This document shows positions 50,576 to 58,487 of a DNA stretch of 64,000 nt, one piece after another. The notes under the pieces were generated by a model that was given only the letters and a program-made list of their open reading frames with translations, searched no databases and had not been told where the DNA came from. The stretch spans positions 62,001 to 126,000 of the forward strand of contig JAEYKI010000004.1 of the NCBI GenBank assembly GCA_023408315.1. Reading direction: 5' to 3'. The translations under genes and the position numbers were made by a program. This DNA is from Bacillota bacterium (lineage in GTDB: Bacteria > Bacillota > Clostridia > Christensenellales > Christensenellaceae). Positions within the stretch are counted from its first letter, which is position 1. Each line of letters begins with the position of its first letter.

Positions 50576-51385
50576 ATGCAGTTAAGCGACCAGGATTTTT
50601 ACCGGCTGAGAGATTATATGTATGATACGTTTGGGATTAACCTTGCCCAGAAAAGGGTATTGATTGAATCCAGGCTGAGCATGCTGGTAACGCAGAAAGG
50701 CTTTCGCGATTTTACGGAATATATTGAACACATTATGAAGGATCCCAGCGGCAAGGAGATATCTATTCTGGTTTCCAAGTTGACTACAAATTTTACCTAT
50801 TTTATGCGGGAAGAACAGCATTTTGAGTTTTTGAGAAAGACGGCGCTTCCTGAGATGATGCCCCGTATCCGCGACAACAACCTGGCGATATGGAGCGCGG
50901 GCTGTTCTTCCGGAGAGGAACCGTATACCATTGCCATGGTTCTGGACGATTATTTCCACGGCGGCAGCCTGGGCCTGAACAAAAAGCTGCTGGCCACAGA
51001 CATATCGGCAAATGTGCTGAATGCGGCGGCGGAAGGCGTCTATTCTCTGGACAGGATGAACAAGCTGCCCGAGCAGTGGATTAAAAAATATTTTATTAAG
51101 GTAAAAGAAAACGCATACCAGATTTCGCCCCAGATTAAGGACGAAGTGATTTTTAAAAGCTTTAACCTGATGGAGACCAATTTTGCGTTCAGGAGAAAAT
51201 TCCATGTTATCTTCTGCCGCAACGTAATGATCTATTTTGACGCAAAGACAAGAGAGGCGCTGGCAGGCCGGTTTTACGACGCTCTGGAAAACGGGGGGTA
51301 CCTTCTGATTGGCATGTCTGAAACGCTTTTGAACAGTAAAACCAGCTTTAAATACGTAAGCCCTTCTATTTATAAAAAGGTATAG
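50576..51385 (+). CDS. cheR: Chemotaxis methyltransferase CheR
   Basis: CheR methylates chemoreceptors using SAM. The 269 residues have the N-terminal helical domain (LRDYMYDTFGINLAQKR) and a SAM-binding domain (IWSAGCSSGEEPYTIAMVL), ending with FKYVSPSIYKKV. FRRKFHVIFCRNVMIYFD is diagnostic. It counteracts CheB, encoded 7 kb upstream. AAAGAGG precedes ATG 50576. Confidence 0.96.
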   Translation: MQLSDQDFYRLRDYMYDTFGINLAQKRVLIESRLSMLVTQKGFRDFTEYIEHIMKDPSGKEISILVSKLTTNFTYFMREEQHFEFLRKTALPEMMPRIRDNNLAIWSAGCSSGEEPYTIAMVLDDYFHGGSLGLNKKLLATDISANVLNAAAEGVYSLDRMNKLPEQWIKKYFIKVKENAYQISPQIKDEVIFKSFNLMETNFAFRRKFHVIFCRNVMIYFDAKTREALAGRFYDALENGGYLLIGMSETLLNSKTSFKYVSPSIYKKV

Positions 51386-51400
51386 AAAGGACGGACGCGC

Positions 51401-52045
51401 TTGGGCATAGAAAAAATTGAATCCAGACTGAACGCAATAGCTGCCAGGAAAAGCAGCGTGATGCAGAAACCCGATATGTTCAAGGCTATTCTGGAGGAAA
51501 AGCTGGGGATTTCCCCTGCCGGTAATTCGGCTGCGCAGAGTACGGACGCGCAGGAATATTTGAACGCGGCGGCACAGCGATATGCAAGCGTGGCTGCCGG
51601 GAACGCGTCCGGAACCCAGGAGGCGCTATTGCAGCAGGCGCAGCCCTATATGCAATACATTGAAAGCGCAAGCAGTCAATACAACCTCCCGGTGAATTTG
51701 ATTTTGGGAGTGATTAAGGCGGAATCTGACTTTAACCCCAACTGCGTTTCCTACGCGGGCGCAATGGGGCTGATGCAGCTGATGCCCGAAAATTGTGCGG
51801 AGGACGGCGTTTCCAATCCGTTTGACCCGGCGCAGAATATTGTGGCAGGCACGTCTGAAATTGCGCGCTTTTTGGAACGGTATAACGGTGACTTAAAGCT
51901 GGCGCTGGCGGCGTATAACACCGGGCCGGGCAACCTGGCAAAGAGGGGCGTTACCAGCAGCCAAGGCGCGGAATACCAGACCGTTCCGCAGATTGTGCGG
52001 GAGTATGTGGACAGGGTGTTGCAGTACGCCGGTTACGAGGCCTGA
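51401..52045 (+). CDS. Lytic transglycosylase of the SLT type
   Basis: The C-terminal half (about 90-210) is an SLT domain: catalytic Glu 108 in VIKAESDFNPN, then GAMGLMQLMPE and ALAAYNTGPGNL. The N-terminal 90 residues are helical, with no signal peptide or anchor. Being coupled to cheR at the end of the motility cluster, it could open the wall for rod or filament passage (inference), a task done by the FlgJ muramidase domain elsewhere. The start is TTG 51401 behind AAAGGAC. Length 214. Confidence 0.88.
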   Translation: MGIEKIESRLNAIAARKSSVMQKPDMFKAILEEKLGISPAGNSAAQSTDAQEYLNAAAQRYASVAAGNASGTQEALLQQAQPYMQYIESASSQYNLPVNLILGVIKAESDFNPNCVSYAGAMGLMQLMPENCAEDGVSNPFDPAQNIVAGTSEIARFLERYNGDLKLALAAYNTGPGNLAKRGVTSSQGAEYQTVPQIVREYVDRVLQYAGYEA

Positions 52046-52481
52046 GATAATTGCAGGCAAGCCTGCTTAAATATTTAAAAACATTAAAAAATACTATATT
52101 TTTAAAAGGACAGCCGAATTTTGGGCGCTTGCAGATTATATCTTGCGTTTGCTTGAAACCTCGGCTGTGTTTTTTGCTGTTTTGGCTCAGGGCGGGCATA
52201 GTATAATGATATTGACAAACACGGGCAGACCCTGGTTTTTTTTGCAGTGGTCTGCGGCTTAAACTGAATTGAACCCTGTTGAAATAATTACCTTAAGGCT
52301 GTTTTTAAAATTTAGAACATACTAGGAATGCCGGCTTGAAAACGAAATGATGCATGCGCGGCATTTTGCGGGCATAAAGGTATACTGCCGGAAGTATGGC
52401 CCCTGTTTTTTAGCGTTGTTATCAGAAACGCATGAATTTATTGGGATCCATTCAATACAAAGTTATTTATGGAGGTAAATT
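52046..52481. other. 436-base gap between the transglycosylase and gcvH-like genes
   Basis: No coding sequence is convincing here. The gap holds a long-loop terminator-like hairpin (52110-52175), an inverted repeat GCAGACC/GGTCTGC (52225-52231 and 52249-52255) with a T-rich loop, and isolated TATAAT (52202-52207) and TTGACA (52212-52217) boxes that do not pair as one promoter. GGAGG before the gcvH ATG is clear. I see no glycine riboswitch pattern. Confidence 0.6.
52110..52175 (+). terminator. Terminator-like hairpin with a structured 43-base loop
   Basis: ACAGCCGA (52110-52117) and TCGGCTGT (52161-52168) form a perfect 8-bp stem followed by G and six Ts. The loop contains its own small hairpin (GCAGAT, TAT, ATCTTGC). 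It ends the motility transcript, but the size of the loop suggests a structured RNA rather than a simple terminator. Confidence 0.6.
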
Positions 52482-52865
52482 ATGAACATTCCGAAAAATC
52501 TGTTGTATACAAAAACGCACGAGTGGATTGAATTTAAAGACGATACAACTGCTTTGGTTGGAATCACGGATTTTGCCCAGGGGCAGATGGGTGACATTGT
52601 TTATGTGAATATGCCTACAGAAGGCGAGGTTTTTGCGGCGGGAGACGTTGTGGCGGGCATTGAATCTGACATGGCGGCTGCGGATATGTTTTTGCCCGTA
52701 ACAGGTACCATTGGTGCTGTGAACGAACGGCTGCTGGACGAGCCCGATTTGATTAACGCCGCGCCCTACGACGCGTGGATATTTGAAGTATCCGGTATAG
52801 AAGACAAACTGGACCTGCTTTCCGCAAGAGAATACGACGAGTTTTTGCAGGCGGAAGAGAAATAA
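52482..52865 (+). CDS. Glycine cleavage H-like protein lacking the lipoyl lysine
   Basis: The 127 residues align with GcvH end to end: KTHEWIEF, VGITDFAQGQMGDIVYVNMP, VTGTIGAVNERLLDEPDLIN, and WIFEVSG near 99-105. In GcvH the lipoyl-bearing motif is ESVKAASD; here it reads ESDMAAAD (61-68), so Met 64 replaces the Lys that carries lipoate. It therefore cannot shuttle aminomethyl groups in the normal way. No gcvT, gcvP, lipoate ligase or second H gene is nearby. A strong GGAGG precedes the ATG, so it is probably expressed. Confidence 0.9.
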   Translation: MNIPKNLLYTKTHEWIEFKDDTTALVGITDFAQGQMGDIVYVNMPTEGEVFAAGDVVAGIESDMAAADMFLPVTGTIGAVNERLLDEPDLINAAPYDAWIFEVSGIEDKLDLLSAREYDEFLQAEEK

Positions 52866-53031
52866 CCGACCTTATCTATTTTTTTGCCCCTTATGCTCCA
52901 AAACCAAAAAGAGGATATTTTTATCTATATGCTGTCGTATTTTGCATATTATGCGGTAAAATGGATTTACTAATAGGCAGCGTTATGGTAAGATGATATG
53001 ATTGTATAATGGTTTTAAAAAGGAGGCTATT

Positions 53032-54213
53032 TTGGAGAAATCTGGGGCGAACAGCCTAACCGTGAAAGAGTTCAACAGGTCGCTGGTTCTGAAATTGATA
53101 TGCACGCACAAGGATGTTTCCCGCATCTGGCTGGCCAACGAAACAGGGCTCACCAGGATGACGCTTTCCAATATTATTAACGGACTGATTGAAAACGGCT
53201 TTTTGTGCAATGTACACGACCTGGCGACGGAAAACATGGTGGGCAGGAGGCCGGTTAAGGTAGATTTGGCAATGAATTCTCCTATTCTTGCGGGCATTTT
53301 TGTGGGCAGGGACGCAATCACGGGCATTTTGATGGATCTAAAGGCAAATCTTCTGCACAGGGTATGTTTTGACCTGGACCACAGCGACAACAATGAAAGC
53401 CTGATTGAAAAAATGATAGCTGAGGTGGACGAACTGGCGCGCTTTACAGACCGGACCATTCTGGGCTTTGGCGTATCTTCCATTGGCCCTGTGAATATTA
53501 AAGACGGCATTATTTTAAAACCTACCAATTTTTACGGAATCCACGACATACATGTGAGGGAACTGGTAGAGGCGCGGACAGGCTTGCCCGTTTTTTTAAG
53601 GAACGATATGAGCGCGGCTGCGTTGGCCGAAAAATACTACGGTTACGGCATTAATGTGATGGATTTTGTATATATCGGCATAACAAACGGCCTTGGCGCG
53701 GGTATTGTTTCGGGCGGGGAGCTGTTCCAGAGCAAAAGCGGCTTTTCCGGCGAGTTTGGGCATATGTCCATTGACCACCACGGAGCGACGTGCGGCTGCG
53801 GGAACAGGGGATGCATTGAATTGTATGCATCTGCGCCCAATATTATTGGGACGATTAACCAGGCTTGCGGTACGGATCTGAAAAGTGTTGCGGAGGTGAG
53901 TGAACTTTGCGCAGAAAACACCCAGGCTATGCATGTGATGCTTGGCATTCTGGATAAACTGGCCATTGCCGTAACCGGCATTGTAAACATTGTGGACCCA
54001 AGCAGGGTGATTGTGGGAAGCTACGGAAGCCTGCTGGATATGCGGCTGATTAAGTATATGGAAGACAGGGTAAACGCCAGCATACTGGCACGGGAAAACA
54101 AAAGCATATCCGTTTTTAAATCCAAATTTGGGGAAGAAGGGCACATTATAGGCGCCGCTTCCATTGTGGCCGACCTGATTTTCTCAAATCATTTGAAAGT
54201 GCTGAATGTATAA
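53032..54213 (+). CDS. ROK family transcriptional regulator
   Basis: The 393 residues comprise a winged-helix DNA-binding part (about 10-60: TGLTRMTLSNIINGLIENGF) and a ROK sugar-kinase-like domain with the zinc motif at His 244, Cys 254, 256 and 261 (CGCGNRGC). It probably represses sugar genes; the effector is unknown. I choose TTG 53032, six bases after AAAAGGAGG. TATAAT at 53005-53010 lies very near the ribosome site; its -35 is weak. Confidence 0.88.
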   Translation: MEKSGANSLTVKEFNRSLVLKLICTHKDVSRIWLANETGLTRMTLSNIINGLIENGFLCNVHDLATENMVGRRPVKVDLAMNSPILAGIFVGRDAITGILMDLKANLLHRVCFDLDHSDNNESLIEKMIAEVDELARFTDRTILGFGVSSIGPVNIKDGIILKPTNFYGIHDIHVRELVEARTGLPVFLRNDMSAAALAEKYYGYGINVMDFVYIGITNGLGAGIVSGGELFQSKSGFSGEFGHMSIDHHGATCGCGNRGCIELYASAPNIIGTINQACGTDLKSVAEVSELCAENTQAMHVMLGILDKLAIAVTGIVNIVDPSRVIVGSYGSLLDMRLIKYMEDRVNASILARENKSISVFKSKFGEEGHIIGAASIVADLIFSNHLKVLNV

Positions 54214-54293
54214 ATCATTAACAATTATATGTGTAATGTAATAGTATATATAAGCTTGGCGGAATGTATAAAACGCACAAGGGGGGCTTATAT

Positions 54294-54602
54294 ATGTATA
54301 CAAGAATTACGATGCAGACGGCTAAAAGCATGCTGGACGCAGATCCAAGCATTGTGGTGATTGATGTCCGTACACAGGATGAATTTGATTCAGGCCATAT
54401 CCCTGGAGCCATTTCCATCCCCTATGAAGAAATAGCAAACAAGGCGCCTAAAATGATTGGAAACAGGGAAGCTAAGATTTTTGTGAACTGCTCCAGCGGA
54501 TTCAGGAGCAGGATAGCAAGCCTGACGCTGATCAAAATGGGATACACGAATGTTTTTGATATTGGCTCCATCCGGGAGTGGAGGTATTCATTGGCACGAT
54601 AA
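54294..54602 (+). CDS. Rhodanese-like sulfurtransferase
   Basis: This single-domain rhodanese has 102 residues, with VIDVRTQDEFDSGHIPGAIS (about 22-41) and active-site Cys 66 in VNCSSGFRSR. It may carry persulfide sulfur; the substrate is not evident. I choose ATG 54294 behind AAGGGGGG; an upstream in-frame ATG at 54264 would place that site inside the gene. It appears to be monocistronic, with TTAACA at 54218 as a weak -35. Confidence 0.88.
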   Translation: MYTRITMQTAKSMLDADPSIVVIDVRTQDEFDSGHIPGAISIPYEEIANKAPKMIGNREAKIFVNCSSGFRSRIASLTLIKMGYTNVFDIGSIREWRYSLAR

Positions 54603-54644
54603 AAAACCCATGATCCCCAGCCTGTACGTACGGGCGCGGGATCA
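54601..54644 (-). terminator. Terminator candidate for citrate synthase (minus strand)
   Basis: TGATCCC (54611-54617) and GGGATCA (54638-54644) form a 7-bp stem around a GTACGTAC-containing loop. On the minus strand it is followed after four bases by a run of six Ts. It lies some 290 bases past the citrate synthase stop, beyond a foldback element. Confidence 0.45.
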
Positions 54645-54934
54645 GAGGGTACATATAGATTAAAAAAGCGCTTCCAATAAGGAGCGCTTCAGGCCGCTGA
54701 CAAACCCCAACTACTGCGTTGTTTCTGTGCTTACTCCTCAGCGTAGGATGAACTACGCTTGCGTCGTAATGCTCGAAATACCTTGTGTTTGGGGCTTTCA
54801 GCGGCCTTCGTATAGCCAAGGGAATTATGCTTCTGGTGTTTCTAATCATTATGAACTTTGTTATCAAGCTGAGCGCATAGGGAGCGCTTTTATGATAACT
54901 TTAAAATTTCGGGAATTTGCAGCTTTTGGGCGGA
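54603..54934. other. 332-base gap with foldback element between rhodanese and citrate synthase
   Basis: The two genes converge on this region. It holds a minus-strand terminator candidate (54601-54644), a hairpin AAGCGCTTCC/GGAGCGCTT (54666-54689), a 117-base foldback (54691-54807), and a second GGAGCGCTT at 54881-54889. No open frame with a ribosome site is present. Confidence 0.6.
54691..54807. repeat. Foldback intergenic element, REP/MITE-like
   Basis: AGGCCGCTGA (54691-54700) pairs perfectly with TCAGCGGCCT (54798-54807), and the stem extends inward through CAAACCCCAA against TTTGGGG. Within the loop, GCGTAG (54741-54746) and CTACGC (54753-54758) form another perfect hairpin. Such nested non-coding foldbacks often occur in many copies, but only one is in this window. 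Confidence 0.5.
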
Positions 54935-56302
54935 TTATCTTTTATCAATGGGGATGTACTCCCGGTGCTGCGTAATGCTTTTATAGGCGGGCCGGATGAT
55001 TTTGCCGCCGTTTACGATCTCCTCTATTCGGTGCGCGCACCACCCCGCAATGCGGGCCACCGCAAAGATGGGGGTATACAGCTCTGGCGGCAGATCCAGC
55101 ATGCGGTATACAAACCCGGAATAAAAGTCTACGTTGGCGCTTACGCCTTTATACATTCTGCGAATGCGGCCGATCACTTCGGGCGCCAGCTTTTCCACGT
55201 TTGAATACAGTACAAATTCTTTTTGCAGGCCTTTTTCGTTTGCCAGCTTTTCCACATGGTTTTTGAATATGAGGGCGCGGGGGTCTGACAGGGAATACAC
55301 GGCGTGGCCGATGCCGTAGATCAGGCCCGCATGGTCGAACACCTCCCTGTTCAGCACCCGCTCCAGGTAGTTTGTAATCTCGTCCTCGTCCGTCCAGTCC
55401 GAGATATTCTCTTTGATGTTCTCCATCATCTCCACGACCTTGATGTTGGCGCCGCCGTGCTTGGGCCCCTTGAGCGAGCCGATGGCGGCGGATATTGCGG
55501 AATAGATGTCTGTCCCTGAGGAGGTGACCACATGGGTGGTAAACGTGGAATTATTGCCTCCGCCGTGCTCCGCGTGCAGGACAAGCGCAAGATCCAGTAT
55601 CCTTGCTTCAAAATCCGAATACTTGCTGTCCGGACGCAGCATATACAGTATGTTTTCCGCCGTGCTTAACGGCTCCTGTGGGCTGTGGATATAAAGGCTG
55701 TCTTTCTTATGGTAATGGGAATACGCCTGGTATCCATAAACCGCCAGCAGGGGAAACCTGGCAATGAGTTCTATGGATTGCCGGAGTTCGTTTAGGATGG
55801 ATGTATCGTCCGGGTTATCCTCATAACTGTAGAGCGCCAGAACGCTTCTTGCCATGGAGTTCATGATATTTTTGCTGGGGGATTTCATAATGATATCCCG
55901 TACAAAATCGTGCCTCATTTCCCTGCATTTCCCAAGCAATGCGGAAAAACGCTGCAGCTCTGCCTCGCATGGAAGCTTGCCAAATAAAAGCAGATAGCAG
56001 CTTTCTTCAAAACCAAAACGCCCTTCGTCAAAAAAACCCTTGGTTATTTCTTCAATATCAATACCCCGGTAGAAAAGTTTTCCTTCGCAGGGAACCATTT
56101 CGTTCTCTGAAATAATATAGGCATGCACTTCGGCAATTTCTGTAAGTCCGGCAAGAACGCCCTTTCCGCTGATATCCCTGAGACCGCGTTTTACATCATA
56201 CTTCTGGTAGAGGGAAGTATCAATCAGGCAGGAATTTCTGGCGGCTTCGCTCAGTTCGGAGAGCAGTTCAATTGTTTCGTCTGTCAGATAGCTTTGCGGC
56301 AT
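54935..56302 (-). CDS. gltA: Citrate/2-methylcitrate synthase
   Basis: This 455-residue citrate synthase-family enzyme joins oxaloacetate and an acyl-CoA. Catalytic-region motifs LVLHAEHGGGNNSTFTT, GSLKGPKHGGANIKVVEMM and YGIGHAVYSLSDPRA are all present. I choose ATG 56302, with AAGGAGG nearby on the minus strand; upstream in-frame ATG 56386 has no such site. A good sigma-A promoter lies at 56459-56487. Whether it prefers acetyl- or propionyl-CoA cannot be told from sequence alone. Confidence 0.93.
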   Translation of the reverse strand: MPQSYLTDETIELLSELSEAARNSCLIDTSLYQKYDVKRGLRDISGKGVLAGLTEIAEVHAYIISENEMVPCEGKLFYRGIDIEEITKGFFDEGRFGFEESCYLLLFGKLPCEAELQRFSALLGKCREMRHDFVRDIIMKSPSKNIMNSMARSVLALYSYEDNPDDTSILNELRQSIELIARFPLLAVYGYQAYSHYHKKDSLYIHSPQEPLSTAENILYMLRPDSKYSDFEARILDLALVLHAEHGGGNNSTFTTHVVTSSGTDIYSAISAAIGSLKGPKHGGANIKVVEMMENIKENISDWTDEDEITNYLERVLNREVFDHAGLIYGIGHAVYSLSDPRALIFKNHVEKLANEKGLQKEFVLYSNVEKLAPEVIGRIRRMYKGVSANVDFYSGFVYRMLDLPPELYTPIFAVARIAGWCAHRIEEIVNGGKIIRPAYKSITQHREYIPIDKR

Positions 56303-56352
56303 ACAAATCCTCCTTAAATTTAAATTCCCATAGCCATTGGCTTTTTGGGTTG

Positions 56353-56382
56353 GGCGAGCACAGCGCCCGGAATTTTTTCCGG
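56353..56382 (-). promoter_or_regulatory. Overlapping leader hairpins before citrate synthase
   Basis: In the leader, CCGGAA/TTCCGG (56367-56382, loop of four) and GGGCG/CGCCC (56352-56356 with 56364-56368) share bases 56367-56368, so only one can form fully. No terminator T-run follows the second, so any attenuation would act on translation. Confidence 0.3.
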
Positions 56383-56458
56383 ACAATCTAATTTATTTCT
56401 GATGCATTGTAGCACAGTGTTCCATAAAAAATGGCTGTTAGTCAGTAAAGTTATTTTT

Positions 56459-56487
56459 ATCATACCATACAGTCATATGGTTGTCAA
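56459..56487 (-). promoter_or_regulatory. Sigma-A promoter of citrate synthase
   Basis: On the minus strand TTGACA (56487 to 56482), a 17-base spacer and TATGAT (56464 to 56459) match the consensus with one deviation. The transcript would start near 56452 and carry a leader of about 150 bases. Confidence 0.8.
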
Positions 56488-56507
56488 AGATGCGGACTTA
56501 AGTTTTT

Positions 56508-57266
56508 TTACGGGCAGAGCAGTTGGACGCGCGCCTCTGCAAGCGCTGCGCGCCATTGCGGGCCGGGATCCCTGTCCGTAATCAGCACGTCTATGGACGA
56601 TAAAGGGCAGATTTTTGAGAACGCAGCCATGCCAAACTTGGAAGAATCCACCATGGCAACTTTTTTGCGGGAATGCTGCATCATGATGTTTTTTAAATCG
56701 GCTTCGTCCTCGTTGGAATCCGTGAGGCCGTCCCGGATGGAGATGCCCACGCACGAAAAAAACATGGCGTCCAGGTTAAAGAGGCCTGCCGCCTGCTTGG
56801 CGATGCGCCCCACATAGGAAAGGGAGTTCTCACGCAGGGAACCTCCGGTGGAATATACCTTTATGCCCGGATATTTGGCAAGCTCTATGGCCGTTTTGGG
56901 GCTGTTGGTAAGCACGGTGGAGCGGTGCGCCTCCACATAGGGGATCAGTTTGAAGGAAGTGGAGGAAGAATCTATGATGATGGTGTTGCCGCTTGTGAGC
57001 AGGCTGGAAGCCAACCGTGCAATTTTTTCTTTCTCCTGATTGTATTTGTCCACACGCACGGCAAGAGGTATCTCTGTGTTCAGGCCCTCCAGCAGGCCCG
57101 CGCCGCCGAACGTTCTGCGGACAAGCCCTGCGTTTTCCAGCACGGTAAGGTCCCGCCGGATAGTGGATTCGCTGGCAAACAGCAATTTGGCCAGTTTATG
57201 CACATCCAGAAATTTGTGCTGGCGCAAAAGTTCCAGTATGTTGTGCTGGCGTTCCAAAATAAACAT
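56508..57266 (-). CDS. DeoR family transcriptional regulator
   Basis: The 252 residues have an N-terminal DeoR helix-turn-helix (LAKLLFASESTIRRDLTVLE, about 25-44) and the sugar-phosphate sensor domain (about 75-235: IIIDSSSTSFKLIPYVEAHR, TGGSLRENSLSYVG). It is divergent from the dehydrogenase operon at 57430, with three similar sequence repeats between them, and is probably its local repressor. The effector is probably a phosphorylated sugar. The start lies at 57266, behind GGGGGAGCC. Confidence 0.9.
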   Translation of the reverse strand: MFILERQHNILELLRQHKFLDVHKLAKLLFASESTIRRDLTVLENAGLVRRTFGGAGLLEGLNTEIPLAVRVDKYNQEKEKIARLASSLLTSGNTIIIDSSSTSFKLIPYVEAHRSTVLTNSPKTAIELAKYPGIKVYSTGGSLRENSLSYVGRIAKQAAGLFNLDAMFFSCVGISIRDGLTDSNEDEADLKNIMMQHSRKKVAMVDSSKFGMAAFSKICPLSSIDVLITDRDPGPQWRAALAEARVQLLCP

Positions 57267-57290
57267 AACGGCTCCCCCTGCTTGTGAATT

Positions 57291-57373
57291 TGCTCAAATT
57301 TGACCGAATTGGGCGATACTGATGATCAATTTCAATTTTTTGCGCCGCCGTATGCAAACCTGATCAAATATGA
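57291..57373. promoter_or_regulatory. Three operator-like repeats between the DeoR regulator and dehydrogenase
   Basis: TGCTCAAATTTGA (57291-57303), TGATCAATTTCAA (57323-57335) and TGATCAAATATGA (57361-57373) are variants of one 13-base word in the same orientation, spaced 32 and 38 bases apart. The first contains the palindrome TCAAATTTGA. Multiple direct sites are usual for DeoR-family repressors, which loop DNA. Confidence 0.6.
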
Positions 57374-57429
57374 TACCATTATAACACAGTACATGGGTTG
57401 AAAAAAACAATTTTAGGGGGACTTTGCAA

Positions 57430-58470
57430 GTGAAGGCATGTGTTTTAAAAGCGGTTGGCAATCTTGTATACGAAGAGGCGCCCACTCCTTCGCCCAAAGC
57501 AGGGGAAGTGCTTTTAAAGATAAAGGCGTCCGGCATCTGCGGATCTGATATTTCGCGTATTTTTGTGAAAGGGACCTATTCGTTTCCCACCATTCCGGGG
57601 CACGAATTCGCGGGCCAGGTGGTGGAGCTGGGCGAGGGTGTGGATGACCGGTTTTTGGGCAGGAAAGCTTCCGTTTTTCCGCTCTTGCCCTGCTTCCGCT
57701 GCGATATGTGCGAGGTGGGCGAATACGCTTCCTGCAGGCACTACAATTATTTTGGTTCCCGCTGCGACGGCGGCTTTGCTGAATACATCGCCGTGCCTGT
57801 GTGGAACCTGGTATTCTGCGATAAAGACCTTTCGTATGAGGAAATGGCCATGGCGGAGCCCGCCGCGGTATCCCTGCACGCTCTTTCCCGCGCGGGCGTG
57901 GAGCTGGGGGACAGCGTGGCCATATTTGGGGCGGGGGCCATTGGCCTGATGCTGGCGGAATTTGCGCGGGCATGGGGTGCGGACAAGATTTTTCTGCTGG
58001 ATATAGACCAGGAGAAGATTAATTTTGCAAAAAGCGTGGGCTTTGCGTTTGCCATGAACAACAGCCTGCCGGACTGGAAAAAAGGCCTGCTGGATGCGAC
58101 GGAGGGGCGCGGCGTGGATATTGCCGTGGAGGGCGCGGGCGTTGCCCCTGCCCTGGCCGGATGCCTTCAGGTGGCAAAGCCGCAGGGCAAGGTGGTACTG
58201 ATGGGCAACCCGCTGGGGGATATGCCCCTGAGCCAGCATGATTACTGGGAGATTTTGCGCAAGCAGCTTGCCGTGCTGGGCACATGGAACTCTAGCTATA
58301 CGCAGAAAAAGAACGACTGGAAAATAGCCCTTGAAACCATGGCGGGCGGAAAAATGGACGTTAAAAAATTTATTACGCACCGGGTGGATTTAAGCGAAGC
58401 AAGCCGGGTGCTGGAGATGATTAAAAATAAAACCGAGTTTTCCAACCGGGTAATGTTTGTAAGCGAATAG
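57430..58470 (+). CDS. Zinc-dependent medium-chain dehydrogenase, probably NAD-linked
   Basis: The 346 residues have catalytic zinc ligands Cys 37 (GICGSD) and His 58 (GHEF), structural zinc cysteines 88, 91, 94 and 102, and a Rossmann motif AIFGAGAIGLM. The Asp after the second strand (FLLDID) favours NAD. It resembles galactitol-1-phosphate and sorbitol dehydrogenases, so a sugar-alcohol (phosphate) substrate is likely. I choose GTG 57430, eight bases after GGGGGA; TTG 57424 is too near. It heads an operon with 58488 and 59548. Confidence 0.88.
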   Translation: MKACVLKAVGNLVYEEAPTPSPKAGEVLLKIKASGICGSDISRIFVKGTYSFPTIPGHEFAGQVVELGEGVDDRFLGRKASVFPLLPCFRCDMCEVGEYASCRHYNYFGSRCDGGFAEYIAVPVWNLVFCDKDLSYEEMAMAEPAAVSLHALSRAGVELGDSVAIFGAGAIGLMLAEFARAWGADKIFLLDIDQEKINFAKSVGFAFAMNNSLPDWKKGLLDATEGRGVDIAVEGAGVAPALAGCLQVAKPQGKVVLMGNPLGDMPLSQHDYWEILRKQLAVLGTWNSSYTQKKNDWKIALETMAGGKMDVKKFITHRVDLSEASRVLEMIKNKTEFSNRVMFVSE

Positions 58471-58487
58471 AAAGGAAAACAAACACA

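Noticed and set aside
54727..54975. Open frame of 82 residues across the foldback element
   Set aside because: It has no ribosome site, runs through inverted repeats, and overlaps the end of citrate synthase on the other strand.
57267..57429. c-di-GMP or other riboswitch before the dehydrogenase operon
   Set aside because: GCAAACC occurs, but none of the other conserved core bases do. The repeats fit protein operators better.
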